DNA of 39,556 nt from an uncultured Prevotella sp. (GTDB lineage Bacteria > Bacteroidota > Bacteroidia > Bacteroidales > Bacteroidaceae), in assembly GCA_900322095.1 (NCBI GenBank), contig ONYS01000010.1:1-39556 (forward strand), in the 5' to 3' direction. The position numbers and the translations under genes are program-made. Below, piece after piece: positions 32,321-39,556 of the stretch. The notes below the pieces were generated by a model that was not told where the DNA came from, made no database searches, and saw nothing but the letters and a program-made list of their open reading frames with translations. Position 1 is the first letter of the stretch. Every line of letters begins with the position of its first letter.

Positions 32321-34474
32321 CTATTCCAGCTTCAGCCTGATCACCTCGCCCTTACCGATGATGTGGCCGGGCGGCAGACTCTGCTCCACCACCTTTCCGC
32401 GGCCTTCCATCTTCACCTTCACGCCACGGCTCTCCACGAGATACACGGCATCGCGCGCACCCATGCCGATGACGTCGGGAATCTGATTGTAGCGGTAGAG
32501 GGGCGTACGGTTGAGCATCACGCGGCTGTTGTTCTCGTCCTTGGCTACGCCCCACACGGGATTGCCCTGCGCGTCAAAGTTGAAGTTCAGAACGGGCTTG
32601 AAGCCGAGGGCATTGAGCACGAAGTCGGCGGCCGTAAGGTTGCCGTTCTTCACGTCGGGCACGAACACCGAGGCTGAGTCGCGGGCGTCGGCCACGTCGA
32701 GTTTGATATACTTGGCCATGATGCCTTCGGCAATCTCCTTGAACACGGGTCCGCTCATGCCGCCACCCGATGCGGGCAGTCCGCGCTTCTGAATGCAGAC
32801 GATGCAGCTGTAGAGGGGCTTGTCGGCGGGGAAGAATCCGGCAAACGACACCAGATAGTGGGTCACGCCCGAATGGTAACCGCCACGTCCCTGACTGATC
32901 TGGGCTGTACCGGTCTTTCCGGCCACGAGGAACGACTGGCTGCCGGCCTTGCGGCCCAGTCCCTGACTCACCACGTGGGTCAGAATCGTCTGCATGGTCT
33001 TGATGGTGGCGGGCTTGGCTATCTGCTCGCGCTGCACCACGGGCGGGAACTCCATCACGGTCTCGCCGTTCTTGACGACACTCTTCACGAATCGAGGCCT
33101 CATCATCTTGCCGCCGTTGGCGATGGCGTTGTAGAAGGTCAGCGTCGAGATGGGCGGCACCTGGGTCTCATAGCCAATGCTCATCCAGGGCAGCGAGGTC
33201 TTGCTCCAGTTGATATACTGTCCGCGGCCGTTCTTCTTCGGCATGCGGATATGCGCAGGCGTGGAACCGACGAGGGGGATATGGAGGTTGTCGGCAAGTC
33301 CGAGGCGGTAGATGCCGCGCACGAACTTTTCTGGATCGTTGTGGTAGAACTGGTCGATGATGCGGCTCACGCCGACGTTGGAGCTCACCTCCAGCGTGCG
33401 GGGCAGCGAGATCAGTCCGTAGCCGCCGTGGGTCCAGTTGTGGTCCTTCATCTTGCGGCCGTACATATCCCAGACGCCATTGCCGGTCTCTACCATCATC
33501 GTCGTGTCGCAGACGCCGTCGTCAAGGGCCACGAGGATGCTGGCGGGCTTGAATACGGAGCCAGGTTCGAGCAGGTCGCTCACGGCATGGTTCTTGATCT
33601 CGCGGTATTCGCCGTCGACGCATTTCTCCATGTTCACGATGGCCTTCACGTCGCCCGTTGCCACCTCCATGACAATGGCCACGCCGACATCTGCATTGAT
33701 TTCTTTCAACTCCTTGATCACCGACCGCTCGGCCAGGTCCTGTATGCCCACGTCGATGGTGGTCACGATGTCGGCACCGTCGATGGGCGGCGTGTCCATG
33801 ATGCTCAGGAACTTGTTGAGCACCTTGCGCCGGTGGGTGATGCCGTTGGTGCCGCGCAGGATGGAGTCGTAGCTCAGCTCAAGACCGCAGCGGGCGGTGT
33901 CTTTGGCGCCGAACATCTCGCCCACCGTACGTCCGGCCAGCGAGCCATAGGGGCGCTGACGGGCATTGAACTCCTCTACGTGGAAACCGCACTGGTTGGG
34001 ATTCATGCGAAACACGGGCAGCTCCTTCACTTCGGTGTAGACGTTATAGTTGACGCGCTTGTCCCAGATGGGCCAGTGGCGGGCCAGCTTGTGGCGGCCG
34101 CGCTCCAGGTCGGTCATGAACTGCTGCTTGCTCTTCTCGGGGAAGATGCGGTTGAGCATCATGCACACGCTGTCGCGCTTCGCCATCCAGAGCGAGTCGT
34201 TCTTGCTGTCGTGGAGGGCCCGGAAGTCCATATAAAGCTTGAACTCGGGCAGCGACGAGGCCATGAGCTCACCGTCACAGCTCAGGATGTTGCCGCGGGT
34301 GGGCTTGACGAACATGCTGTCGCGCTTCTGCCGTTCGGCCACGGCCATCCAGAAGTCATGACGCGCCGTCATGATATAGAGTGCCTTCGCTATCACAGCC
34401 ACGCATGCCAGCGTCAAGAGCCAGGCATAGATGCTGTAGCGGGGGATGATTTTCTTATTGTTGAACTTATTCAT
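32321..34474 (-). CDS. ftsI: Septal transpeptidase FtsI/PBP3-like with C-terminal PASTA region
   Basis: This class B penicillin-binding protein cross-links septal peptidoglycan with FtsW. The 717-residue protein has a short cytosolic tail, one membrane helix (about 14-36), a dimerisation domain and the transpeptidase domain: SVFK (S306 nucleophile, K309), SSN (364-366) and KTG (520-522). After it come one or two PASTA modules; the clearest is PDVIGMGARDAVYLVESRGV near 660-680. PASTA tails are known mainly from SpoVD/PBP2x-type proteins; E. coli FtsI lacks them. Its start overlaps the ftsL stop by 8 bp. Confidence 0.95.
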   Translation of the reverse strand: MNKFNNKKIIPRYSIYAWLLTLACVAVIAKALYIMTARHDFWMAVAERQKRDSMFVKPTRGNILSCDGELMASSLPEFKLYMDFRALHDSKNDSLWMAKRDSVCMMLNRIFPEKSKQQFMTDLERGRHKLARHWPIWDKRVNYNVYTEVKELPVFRMNPNQCGFHVEEFNARQRPYGSLAGRTVGEMFGAKDTARCGLELSYDSILRGTNGITHRRKVLNKFLSIMDTPPIDGADIVTTIDVGIQDLAERSVIKELKEINADVGVAIVMEVATGDVKAIVNMEKCVDGEYREIKNHAVSDLLEPGSVFKPASILVALDDGVCDTTMMVETGNGVWDMYGRKMKDHNWTHGGYGLISLPRTLEVSSNVGVSRIIDQFYHNDPEKFVRGIYRLGLADNLHIPLVGSTPAHIRMPKKNGRGQYINWSKTSLPWMSIGYETQVPPISTLTFYNAIANGGKMMRPRFVKSVVKNGETVMEFPPVVQREQIAKPATIKTMQTILTHVVSQGLGRKAGSQSFLVAGKTGTAQISQGRGGYHSGVTHYLVSFAGFFPADKPLYSCIVCIQKRGLPASGGGMSGPVFKEIAEGIMAKYIKLDVADARDSASVFVPDVKNGNLTAADFVLNALGFKPVLNFNFDAQGNPVWGVAKDENNSRVMLNRTPLYRYNQIPDVIGMGARDAVYLVESRGVKVKMEGRGKVVEQSLPPGHIIGKGEVIRLKLE

Positions 34475-35048
34475 CGGGTACTACGATAATGTAAGGGGGC
34501 TGACTGGGTATCTTCAGCACGCTGTCCTTGTTGTTTTTGAGCTGGTCGAGGACGTTGCTCTCGCGTGACTTCTCGGTGAGCTCGGAGCTCGACGAGAGCG
34601 CCTTGTACTTCACGTCCTGTAGCTCCTTGTGCAGCTTGTCGATCTTGATGAGGTCCTGCTGCACGCTATAGCGGTTGGCAATGAAGATGATGAGGAAGAA
34701 GGTGATGAGCAGCAACACGCCAATCTGGTTGCGCATGAAGTTGGTGTTGAGGATGTCGCCACCCAGGATCTTCCTAAGCGTGAGCGTCTGCGGGGCCTGA
34801 CCGTCGCCCTCGTGTGCCTGGGCCTTGATCACCTTTTTGAACACCCTCAGGTCCTCGGCGTCACGTTCGGCCTGCGACTCGGCTTTCTTCGCCTTGTCCT
34901 TGTCTTTGCCGTTGCCTTCCTCGGCCTTGCCTGCCACATGATGTTCGGCCACGACAGTCTGTCCGTCGATATTGGTCTGACTTAGAATGGCGTCGACGGC
35001 GGGCTGCTGGGCTTGGTTTTCCTTCTGCTTGTCCTTATCTTCTTTCAT
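34467..35048 (-). CDS. ftsL: FtsL-like cell division protein
   Basis: The 193-residue bitopic membrane protein has a long charged N-terminal region rich in K, E, Q and D (residues 1-100), one membrane helix (IGVLLLITFFLIIFIA, about 109-124) and a short coiled-coil-like periplasmic segment (QQDLIKIDKLHKELQDVKYK). FtsL proteins are poorly conserved; size, topology and location between rsmH and ftsI identify it. The N-terminal extension is much longer than the roughly 35-residue cytosolic tail of E. coli FtsL. Confidence 0.85.
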   Translation of the reverse strand: MKEDKDKQKENQAQQPAVDAILSQTNIDGQTVVAEHHVAGKAEEGNGKDKDKAKKAESQAERDAEDLRVFKKVIKAQAHEGDGQAPQTLTLRKILGGDILNTNFMRNQIGVLLLITFFLIIFIANRYSVQQDLIKIDKLHKELQDVKYKALSSSSELTEKSRESNVLDQLKNNKDSVLKIPSQPPYIIVVPDE

Positions 35049-35050
35049 CG

Positions 35051-35989
35051 TTATGCTTTCTCTGCTATTCTCAGTTTCGCGCTCCGGCTGCGGGGATTGC
35101 GCTGCAACTCGTCCTCGTCGGGCACGATGGGCTTATTGTTGACGGCCTTCAGGGGCGACTGTATGCTGCCGTAGAAGTCCTTCTCTATGCTGCCGCTCAC
35201 GTTGCCAGCCCTGATCACGTTTTTCACCATACGGTCTTCGAGCGAGTGGTAAGTGATGACCGACAGCCGTCCGCCCTGCCCCAGCAGCTCTGTTGCGGCC
35301 GCGAGCATCTCGGCCAGGGCGCTCATCTCGTGGTTGACCTCAATGCGCAGGGCCTGGAACACCTTGGCCATATCCTTCTTCTCGCGCTCGCGGTGGAAGA
35401 GGGGCTCCACGACGTCGAGCAGCTGACCGGTAGTGCTGACCGTCTGCGTCTTGCGGGCCTTGACGATGGCCGCTGCCAGCCGGCGGGAATTTTTCAGTTC
35501 GCCATAAAGGTAGAACACGTCGGCAAGCTGCTTCTCGTCGTAGCCGTTGACCACGTCGGCCGCCGTCAGCTCGGCCTTTGCGTTCATGCGCATGTCGAGG
35601 GGCGAGTCGAAGCGGAACGAGAATCCGCGCGACTCGTCGTCGAAATGATGCGACGACACGCCGAGATCGGCCAGCAGTCCGTCGATATGGTCAACGCCGT
35701 AATAGCGCATCCAGTTCTTCAGATAGCGGAAATTGCTCCTCACGAAGGTGAAGTTGCTCTGGTTGAAAGGCTCATTGTCGAGCTGCTTCACCACGTCGAG
35801 GTCCTGGTCGAAGCCATAGAGGTGTCCCTCGGCATCGAGCCGGCTCAGTATCTCGCGGCTATGTCCGCCGCCACCAAAGGTCACGTCGACATAAACGCCG
35901 CCGGGCCTGATGTTCAGTCCGTCGACGCTCTGTTTCAATAGCACTGGCACATGGTAGCCTGCAGCCGTTGTCACTTTATTCTCGTCCAC
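35051..35989 (-). CDS. rsmH: 16S rRNA (cytosine1402-N4)-methyltransferase
   Basis: RsmH (MraW) methylates N4 of C1402 in the decoding centre of 16S rRNA using S-adenosylmethionine. The 312-residue protein starts YHVPVLLKQSVDGL, a family hallmark, and has the SAM loop VDVTFGGGGHS and the motif IDGLLADLGVSSHHFD. It is the second gene of the dcw cluster, 54 bp after mraZ and 2 bp before ftsL. Confidence 0.97.
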   Translation of the reverse strand: MDENKVTTAAGYHVPVLLKQSVDGLNIRPGGVYVDVTFGGGGHSREILSRLDAEGHLYGFDQDLDVVKQLDNEPFNQSNFTFVRSNFRYLKNWMRYYGVDHIDGLLADLGVSSHHFDDESRGFSFRFDSPLDMRMNAKAELTAADVVNGYDEKQLADVFYLYGELKNSRRLAAAIVKARKTQTVSTTGQLLDVVEPLFHREREKKDMAKVFQALRIEVNHEMSALAEMLAAATELLGQGGRLSVITYHSLEDRMVKNVIRAGNVSGSIEKDFYGSIQSPLKAVNNKPIVPDEDELQRNPRSRSAKLRIAEKA

Positions 35990-36043
35990 TCGTAGATTGA
36001 TCTTTTGGCGCCAAGCCGTTGGTAGCGGCGGCGCATACAGCCA

Positions 36044-36493
36044 TCATTTATCTTCCCTATTCATAATCTCCTCAAGAGCCTGTCCGAACTCTTCGGCACT
36101 CATGCCGGAGTTGTCCTGTGCGTCGCCCCAGATCTCTATGGTGTCGCCCATGCCGATGAAGCGCACGGTCTGGCCGATCTGGGCCAACTTGATGTAGCGC
36201 TTGGGAATGAGGAAACGTCCATTGCCGTCGAGGCTGACGGGCTCAACGTCGCTGACAAACATGCGGAAGATGGCTTGCTGCCGCTTGTCCCAACGGGAGA
36301 GACGGCTGCGCAATTCATCCATCTGCGCGTTCCAGACACTTTCAGGATAGAGTACCAGACACGGCTGGAAGACATCCTTCCGCAAGATCATATTCTCCTC
36401 GCCCGACGCCTGCAATTGCTTGCGAAACGCGGCAGGAAGAAACGACCGCCCTTTCTGGTCGGTCTTCGCTTCTATGGTACCTAAAAACCGCAT
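36044..36493 (-). CDS. mraZ: Transcriptional regulator MraZ
   Basis: MraZ is a ring-forming DNA-binding protein of the AbrB-like swapped-hairpin fold and controls its own operon in E. coli. The 149-residue protein has two copies of the domain, each with the DxxxR signature: DQKGRSFLPAAFRKQL and DGNGRFLIPKRYIKLA. It is the first gene of the dcw cluster. Three TGGGG-like boxes spaced 10 bp lie directly upstream of its -7 element, matching the operator layout known for MraZ. Confidence 0.96.
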   Translation of the reverse strand: MRFLGTIEAKTDQKGRSFLPAAFRKQLQASGEENMILRKDVFQPCLVLYPESVWNAQMDELRSRLSRWDKRQQAIFRMFVSDVEPVSLDGNGRFLIPKRYIKLAQIGQTVRFIGMGDTIEIWGDAQDNSGMSAEEFGQALEEIMNREDK

Positions 36494-36521
36494 CTATACC
36501 TATTAATAGAAAATTCAGGTC

Positions 36522-36529
36522 CAAAGTTA
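36522..36529 (-). promoter_or_regulatory. Promoter -7 element of the dcw cluster
   Basis: TAACTTTG on the minus strand fits TAnnTTTG exactly, 29 nt upstream of the mraZ start. The expected -33 position falls inside the MraZ boxes and does not read TTTG. Confidence 0.7.
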
Positions 36530-36538
36530 CATATTTTC

Positions 36539-36563
36539 CACCACATTCCCCCACTTTTCCCCA
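36539..36563 (-). promoter_or_regulatory. MraZ-box-like operator, three direct repeats
   Basis: On the minus strand TGGGG (36559-36563), TGGGG (36549-36553) and TGGTG (36539-36543) are spaced exactly 10 bp apart by 5-nt spacers. E. coli MraZ is known to bind TGGGN repeats separated by 5 nt next to its promoter. Here the boxes overlap the -33 region, which predicts repression. Confidence 0.75.
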
Positions 36564-36637
36564 CAAAAATTGAATCATCGATAAAAATTAACATTAGTAT
36601 AGTCAAGTCCTCAACGGGTCATCGAAGGCGGATGATG

Positions 36638-36747
36638 CGTGACGACCGTCACGCACGTCGGTGACGACCGTCACGTTGATTAGTGACGACCGTCACGCAC
36701 GTCGGTGACGACCGTCACGTTGATTAGTGACGACCGTCACGAGAGAT
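36638..36747. repeat. Five tandem copies of the 22-bp palindromic repeat (array 2A)
   Basis: The units have cores GTGAC-GACC-GTCAC with all five centres identical. The linkers alternate CACGTC and TTGATT, and the first base alternates G and A, giving a 44-bp higher period over copies 2 to 5. The array is preceded by CATCGAAGGCGGATGATG, nearly repeated in front of array 2B. Confidence 0.95.
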
Positions 36748-36798
36748 CAGCCATTGAAGACCATCACAAAAAAGATCAACCATCGAGGAAAGATGATG

Positions 36799-36930
36799 CG
36801 TGACAGCTGTCACGTTTGTTGGTGACAAATGTCACGTTCGTGCGTGACAAATGTCACGTTCGTGCGTGACAATTGTCGCGTTCGTGCGTGACAACTGTCA
36901 CGTTGATTCGTGACAAATGTCACGAGACAT
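36799..36930. repeat. Six tandem copies of the 22-bp palindromic repeat (array 2B)
   Basis: The cores are GTGAC-N4-GTCAC with centres AGCT, AAAT, AAAT, AATT, AACT and AAAT. One arm in copy 4 is altered (GTCGC). Linkers are mostly TTCGTG. The array ends GAGACATTAACCCA, matching the end of array 1 at 15804 apart from two bases. Confidence 0.95.
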
Positions 36931-36959
36931 TAACCCACTGGAATGACTGTAGCTTCGAC

Positions 36960-37051
36960 GTAGGAGCGGCGGCATTCCTGCCGCCGAATGATTTACAAAC
37001 GATATGCTATCGTAGTACTTTCTTGGTCGTCAGGAATGACGACCCTCCTAC
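36960..37051. repeat. Dispersed inverted-repeat element, second copy
   Basis: GTAGGAGCGGCGGCATTCCT begins the element and GTCAGGAATGAC...CTCCTAC ends it; the two ends are imperfectly complementary. It matches the inner part of 16625-16774. CGGCGG/CCGCCG forms a second small hairpin at the left end. Confidence 0.75.
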
Positions 37052-37143
37052 CATTCGGCGGCGTCGGTGGGTTTGCGTTCCCCTCCCACTGTAGGGAGGG
37101 GTTAGGGGGGGCTGCTGGTCTTTCAGAACATGATTCGTAAGAT

Positions 37144-37257
37144 TACAAGGGGGCCGCGCAAGCCTGATTATGAATTATGAATTGTGAATTATGAATTAAT
37201 TACAAGGGCGCCGCGCCAGCCTAATTATGAATTATGAATTGTGAATTATGAATTATA
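37144..37257. repeat. Tandem duplication of a 57-bp segment
   Basis: Copies 37144-37200 and 37201-37257 share TACAAGGG, a GC-rich GCCGCGC stretch and runs of AATTATG/AATTGTG heptamers. They differ at only a few positions, so the duplication looks recent. Confidence 0.88.
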
Positions 37258-37354
37258 TTGTTGTCATTGCCTAACATTATTGCAAATTCAGATAAAATTC
37301 AACACAACTAGTAACTTTTTCACCTAAAATCGTTCGTTTGTGAAAAGAATATGT

Positions 37355-37362
37355 TACTTTTG
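37355..37362 (+). promoter_or_regulatory. Promoter -7 element of glsA-glsB
   Basis: TACTTTTG followed by C fits TAnnTTTG exactly. Transcription would start near 37369, which excludes the in-frame TTG at 37365 as start and supports the ATG at 37383. Confidence 0.65.
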
Positions 37363-37371
37363 CATTGTGTT

Positions 37372-37386
37372 ATGAGGATTTTATGA
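37372..37386 (+). other. Four-codon upstream open frame overlapping the glsA start
   Basis: ATG AGG ATT TTA TGA lies just after the predicted transcription start. Its TGA overlaps the glsA ATG as ATGA, so a ribosome ending there could restart on glsA. A chance occurrence cannot be excluded. Confidence 0.3.
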
Positions 37387-38213
37387 ACGAAGAGATTATA
37401 GAGAAAACAATCGACTTAGATAAAATCATCTCTGGAAAGATGGGCAATAAGGCAAAGTATGTGCCCGAATTCGTCATCAACTGGCTGCGGAAGACCATCC
37501 ATGAGGACGAGGTGAACCGGTTTCTTTGGCGCTCACGCAACTTGAAGGGCACACCATGGCTCGAGGAGTGCGTGCGCTATCTCGACATGACGCTCGACCT
37601 CGTTGGCGAAGAGAACCTGCCCAAGCACGACGACGGCAAGCTCTACACCTTCGTCTCCAACCATCCCCTCGGTGGCGCCGACGGCGTTGCCCTGGGCTCC
37701 ATCATCGGCCGCCACTACGACGGGCGCTTCCGCTATCTGGTCAACGACCTGCTCATGAACCTGCCCGGACTTGCTCCGGTGTGCATTCCCATCAACAAGA
37801 CGGGCAAGCAGAGCCGCGACTTCCCGCGCATGGTGGAGGCAGGATTCCAGAGCGACAACCACATCCTCATGTTCCCGGCAGGACTCTGCTCCCGCAAAAT
37901 CAACGGTAAGATTCACGACCTGCCCTGGAAGAAAACCTTCATCTCGAAGAGCGTAGAATACAAGCGCGACGTGGTGCCCATACACTTCGGCGGCTGCAAC
38001 AGCGACAAGTTCTATCGCATTGCCAATATCTGCAAGGCCCTTCACTTGAAGTTCAACGTGGCCATGCTCTTCCTCGTGGACGAGATGTACAAAAACGTGC
38101 ACAAGGAGTTCCGCGTGGCCTTCGGAAAACCTATTCCCTGGCAGACTTTCGACAAGAGCCATACCCCGCAGGAATGGGCAAAAATTGTAGAAGATAAGGT
38201 TTATGAATTATAA
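37383..38213 (+). CDS. glsA: O-acyltransferase, GlsA-type (glycine lipid synthesis)
   Basis: The 276-residue protein belongs to the PlsC-like acyltransferases. The catalytic motif is SNHPLGGADG (H94, D100, five residues between them), and MFPAGLCSRK is the third motif. In Bacteroides the GlsB/GlsA pair makes glycine lipids: GlsB N-acylates glycine with a 3-hydroxy fatty acid and GlsA adds a second acyl chain to the hydroxyl. The tight pairing with a GlsB-like gene (11-bp overlap) supports this. A phosphatidate-making PlsC is the alternative. I chose the ATG at 37383; the TTG at 37365 would precede the predicted transcript. Confidence 0.82.
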   Translation: MNEEIIEKTIDLDKIISGKMGNKAKYVPEFVINWLRKTIHEDEVNRFLWRSRNLKGTPWLEECVRYLDMTLDLVGEENLPKHDDGKLYTFVSNHPLGGADGVALGSIIGRHYDGRFRYLVNDLLMNLPGLAPVCIPINKTGKQSRDFPRMVEAGFQSDNHILMFPAGLCSRKINGKIHDLPWKKTFISKSVEYKRDVVPIHFGGCNSDKFYRIANICKALHLKFNVAMLFLVDEMYKNVHKEFRVAFGKPIPWQTFDKSHTPQEWAKIVEDKVYEL

Positions 38214-39204
38214 GACAATGGAAGAAGAAATCATCCAGCCAATAGACCGGAAACTGCTCAAGGCGGAACTGACACCCGAACGGCAATTGAGAATGACCAA
38301 CAAGAGTCATAACGAGATCTACGTGGTCACGGCCCAAAACGCCCCTAACGTGATGAAAGAAATCGGACGGCTACGCGAGGAAGCCTTCCGCACTGCGGGC
38401 GGCGGTACCGGCAAGAGCATGGACATCGACGAGTTCGACACCATGGACAACGGTTGCAAGCAACTCATCGTCTGGAATCCCGAGAGCGACGAGATCATCG
38501 GCGGCTACCGCTACCTCTTCGGAAAGGACTGGAAGATTCAGCCCGACGGCCAGCCTCATCTGGCCACAAGCCACATGTTCCACTTCTCCGAGATATTCAT
38601 GAAGGAATATGCGCCCTACACCGTGGAATTGGGACGTTCATTCGTCAGCCTCGACTATCAGAACGTACGCCAGAACACCAAATCCATTTTCGCCCTCGAC
38701 AACCTGTGGGACGGACTGGGGGCTCTGACGGTGATCAATCCCGACTGCAAATACTTCTTCGGCAAGATGACCATGTACCCCAGCTACATCCGCCGCGGAC
38801 GCGACATGATACTCTACTTTCTGAAAAAACACTTCGACGACAAGGAGCACCTCATCATCCCCATCAAGCCTCTGAAGATAGAGACCCCAGAGGATGAACT
38901 GGCCAAGATATTCTGCAAGGATGACTTCAAGGCCGACTACCGCATCCTCAACCACGAGATACGCAAGCTGGGCTACAACATTCCGCCACTCGTCAACGCC
39001 TACATGAACCTGAGCCCCACAATGAAGCTCTTCGGCACAGCCATCAACTATGGTTTCGGCGACGTTGAGGAGACTGGTATCCTGATTGCCGTCGACGAGA
39101 TCTTCGAGGAGAAGCGCATCCGCCACATCGAGAGTTTCGTCAAGGAGCATCCCGAAGCCCTCCACCTCACCAGCGGCGCCAATCAGGTCATATACAAAGT
39201 TTGA
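38203..39204 (+). CDS. glsB: N-acyltransferase, GlsB-type (glycine lipid synthesis)
   Basis: The 333-residue protein resembles OlsB/GlsB acyltransferases of the GNAT-like fold, which move a 3-hydroxyacyl chain from acyl carrier protein to an amino acid. Supporting stretches are LREEAFRTAGGGTGKSMDID, ELGRSFVSLDYQ and KMTMYPSYIRRGRDMILYFL. It overlaps glsA by 11 bp; a second ATG at 38218 would remove the overlap. Products of the family in Bacteroidetes are glycine or serine-glycine lipids, which matter for stress tolerance in Bacteroides. Ornithine as the acceptor cannot be excluded from sequence. Confidence 0.82.
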   Translation: MNYKTMEEEIIQPIDRKLLKAELTPERQLRMTNKSHNEIYVVTAQNAPNVMKEIGRLREEAFRTAGGGTGKSMDIDEFDTMDNGCKQLIVWNPESDEIIGGYRYLFGKDWKIQPDGQPHLATSHMFHFSEIFMKEYAPYTVELGRSFVSLDYQNVRQNTKSIFALDNLWDGLGALTVINPDCKYFFGKMTMYPSYIRRGRDMILYFLKKHFDDKEHLIIPIKPLKIETPEDELAKIFCKDDFKADYRILNHEIRKLGYNIPPLVNAYMNLSPTMKLFGTAINYGFGDVEETGILIAVDEIFEEKRIRHIESFVKEHPEALHLTSGANQVIYKV

Positions 39205-39222
39205 CGAAACTCGGCAATTGCA

Positions 39223-39283
39223 CAGCCAAAATTATGCATTGACAAGGCACAAGCTATGCATAATTGTGGCTGCGTGATTTTTT
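39223..39283 (+). terminator. Terminator of glsA-glsB
   Basis: CAGCCAAAATTATGCAT (39223-39239) pairs with ATGCATAATTGTGGCTG (39256-39272) with a single mismatch. A 16-nt loop lies between them and a run of T residues follows. The stem has 17 positions, one of the longest in the window. Confidence 0.88.
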
Positions 39284-39499
39284 ATAAAGCCTTAAATCGA
39301 ATTCATAATGTCATCGTCTACCCGCCCACGGCGGAATATACAGGTGGAATGTCTTCCGTTCGATTTTTTCTTTGTCTAACGTTTCTTAATACCTCTTTCA
39401 TCCTCGCTTATCAGTCTTTTTGTCTTGGTGAATCTAAAAACAATAATTCTATTGATTTCCGATTCGACAAACTTATAAAATCATAACATAAGATACAAA
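39284..39499. other. AT-rich region without recognised features
   Basis: I see no promoter consensus, hairpin or repeat of note between the glsB terminator and the last ATG of the window. A short open frame at 39256-39486 starts inside the terminator stem and is not credible. Confidence 0.5.
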
Positions 39500-39556
39500 A
39501 TGCTACAATTTAAGTTGCCTTCCTGTTTCAACCTTGCTGGTTGCAATCCTGTTCGT
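39500..39556 (+). CDS. Possible 5' end of a further gene, cut by the window edge
   Basis: From the ATG at 39500 a frame stays open for 19 codons to the window end, beginning MLQFKLPSCFNLAGCNPV. The preceding sequence is AT-rich with an A-rich stretch just before the ATG, as is usual for starts in this phylum. It is too short to identify; it may be a chance frame. Confidence 0.25.
   Translation, partial: MLQFKLPSCFNLAGCNPVR

Larger units (their letters stand above)
36494..37382. other. Long divergent intergenic region between mraZ and glsA
   Basis: These 889 bp contain the mraZ promoter and MraZ boxes (36522-36563), two 22-bp repeat arrays (36638-36747, 36799-36930), a dispersed inverted-repeat element (36960-37051), a G-rich motif GTAGGGAGGGGTTAGGGG (from about 37093), a tandem 57-bp duplication (37144-37257), and the glsA promoter. 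I see no credible gene. Confidence 0.75.

Noticed and set aside
32858..34489. 543-codon open frame on the plus strand
   Set aside because: It is the antisense shadow of ftsI; its translation is rich in H, V, A and G without recognisable domains.
37365..37382. TTG start for glsA
   Set aside because: It overlaps the predicted transcription start region just after the -7 element; the ATG at 37383 gives a normal start.
39256..39486. 76-codon frame after glsB
   Set aside because: It starts inside the terminator stem, lacks a promoter and has no recognisable pattern.

Overview
The window looks like a chromosomal segment of a Bacteroidales bacterium, most likely Prevotellaceae. Three things support this: the dcw (division and cell wall) cluster has the Bacteroidetes order with a divergent FtsL; many genes are preceded by the Bacteroidetes -7 element TAnnTTTG, in two cases with a well-spaced -33 TTTG; and a GlsA/GlsB-type glycine-lipid acyltransferase pair is present. 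Genes are GC-rich, while intergenic DNA is AT-rich and full of small repeats. Nearly everything lies on the minus strand; only tdh, rpmH and the glsA-glsB pair read forward.

Layout. 1-632 is repeat-rich non-coding DNA. 633-2975 holds kbl and tdh, a divergent pair that turns threonine into glycine and acetyl-CoA. 3272-4267 is a fermentative D-lactate dehydrogenase. 4392-11802 is a glycerol operon transcribed glpA-glpB-glpC-glpK-glpF followed by an outer-membrane barrel gene; it takes glycerol from uptake to dihydroxyacetone phosphate. Its leader holds TTTCG/CGAAA inverted repeats resembling DeoR/GlpR operators. 12347-15467 holds radC, a family 2 glycosyltransferase, efp, and rpmH (51 codons, forward). 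15886-16542 is a solitary XRE regulator with a DUF3791-like domain, flanked by repeat arrays. 17221-19748 holds a phospholipid-type acyltransferase, a DeoR/GlpR-like regulator and a small hypothetical gene.

19925-36493 is the dcw cluster, transcribed mraZ-rsmH-ftsL-ftsI-murE-mraY-murD-ftsW-murG-murC-ftsQ-ftsA-ftsZ-yqeY. It supplies UDP-muramyl-peptide synthesis (murF is absent here), lipid I/II synthesis, the septal SEDS/PBP pair and the FtsZ ring. Internal promoter-like elements precede murE and murG. Three TGGGG-like boxes at 10-bp spacing upstream of mraZ match the known MraZ operator layout. 37383-39204 is the glsA-glsB pair, ending in a strong terminator.

The least explained material is intergenic. 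There are tandem arrays of a 22-bp unit whose core is CGTGAC-N4-GTCACG (8 copies near rpmH, 5+6 copies upstream of mraZ), 9-bp arrays built on TCTAGA or CTATAG palindromes, a 48-bp tandem repeat, and a mosaic of dispersed inverted repeats shared between loci. These arrays, the orphan XRE/DUF3791-like gene, and the possible glycerol regulatory circuit are the best candidates for follow-up. No database search was possible; family calls rest on motifs read in the translations.
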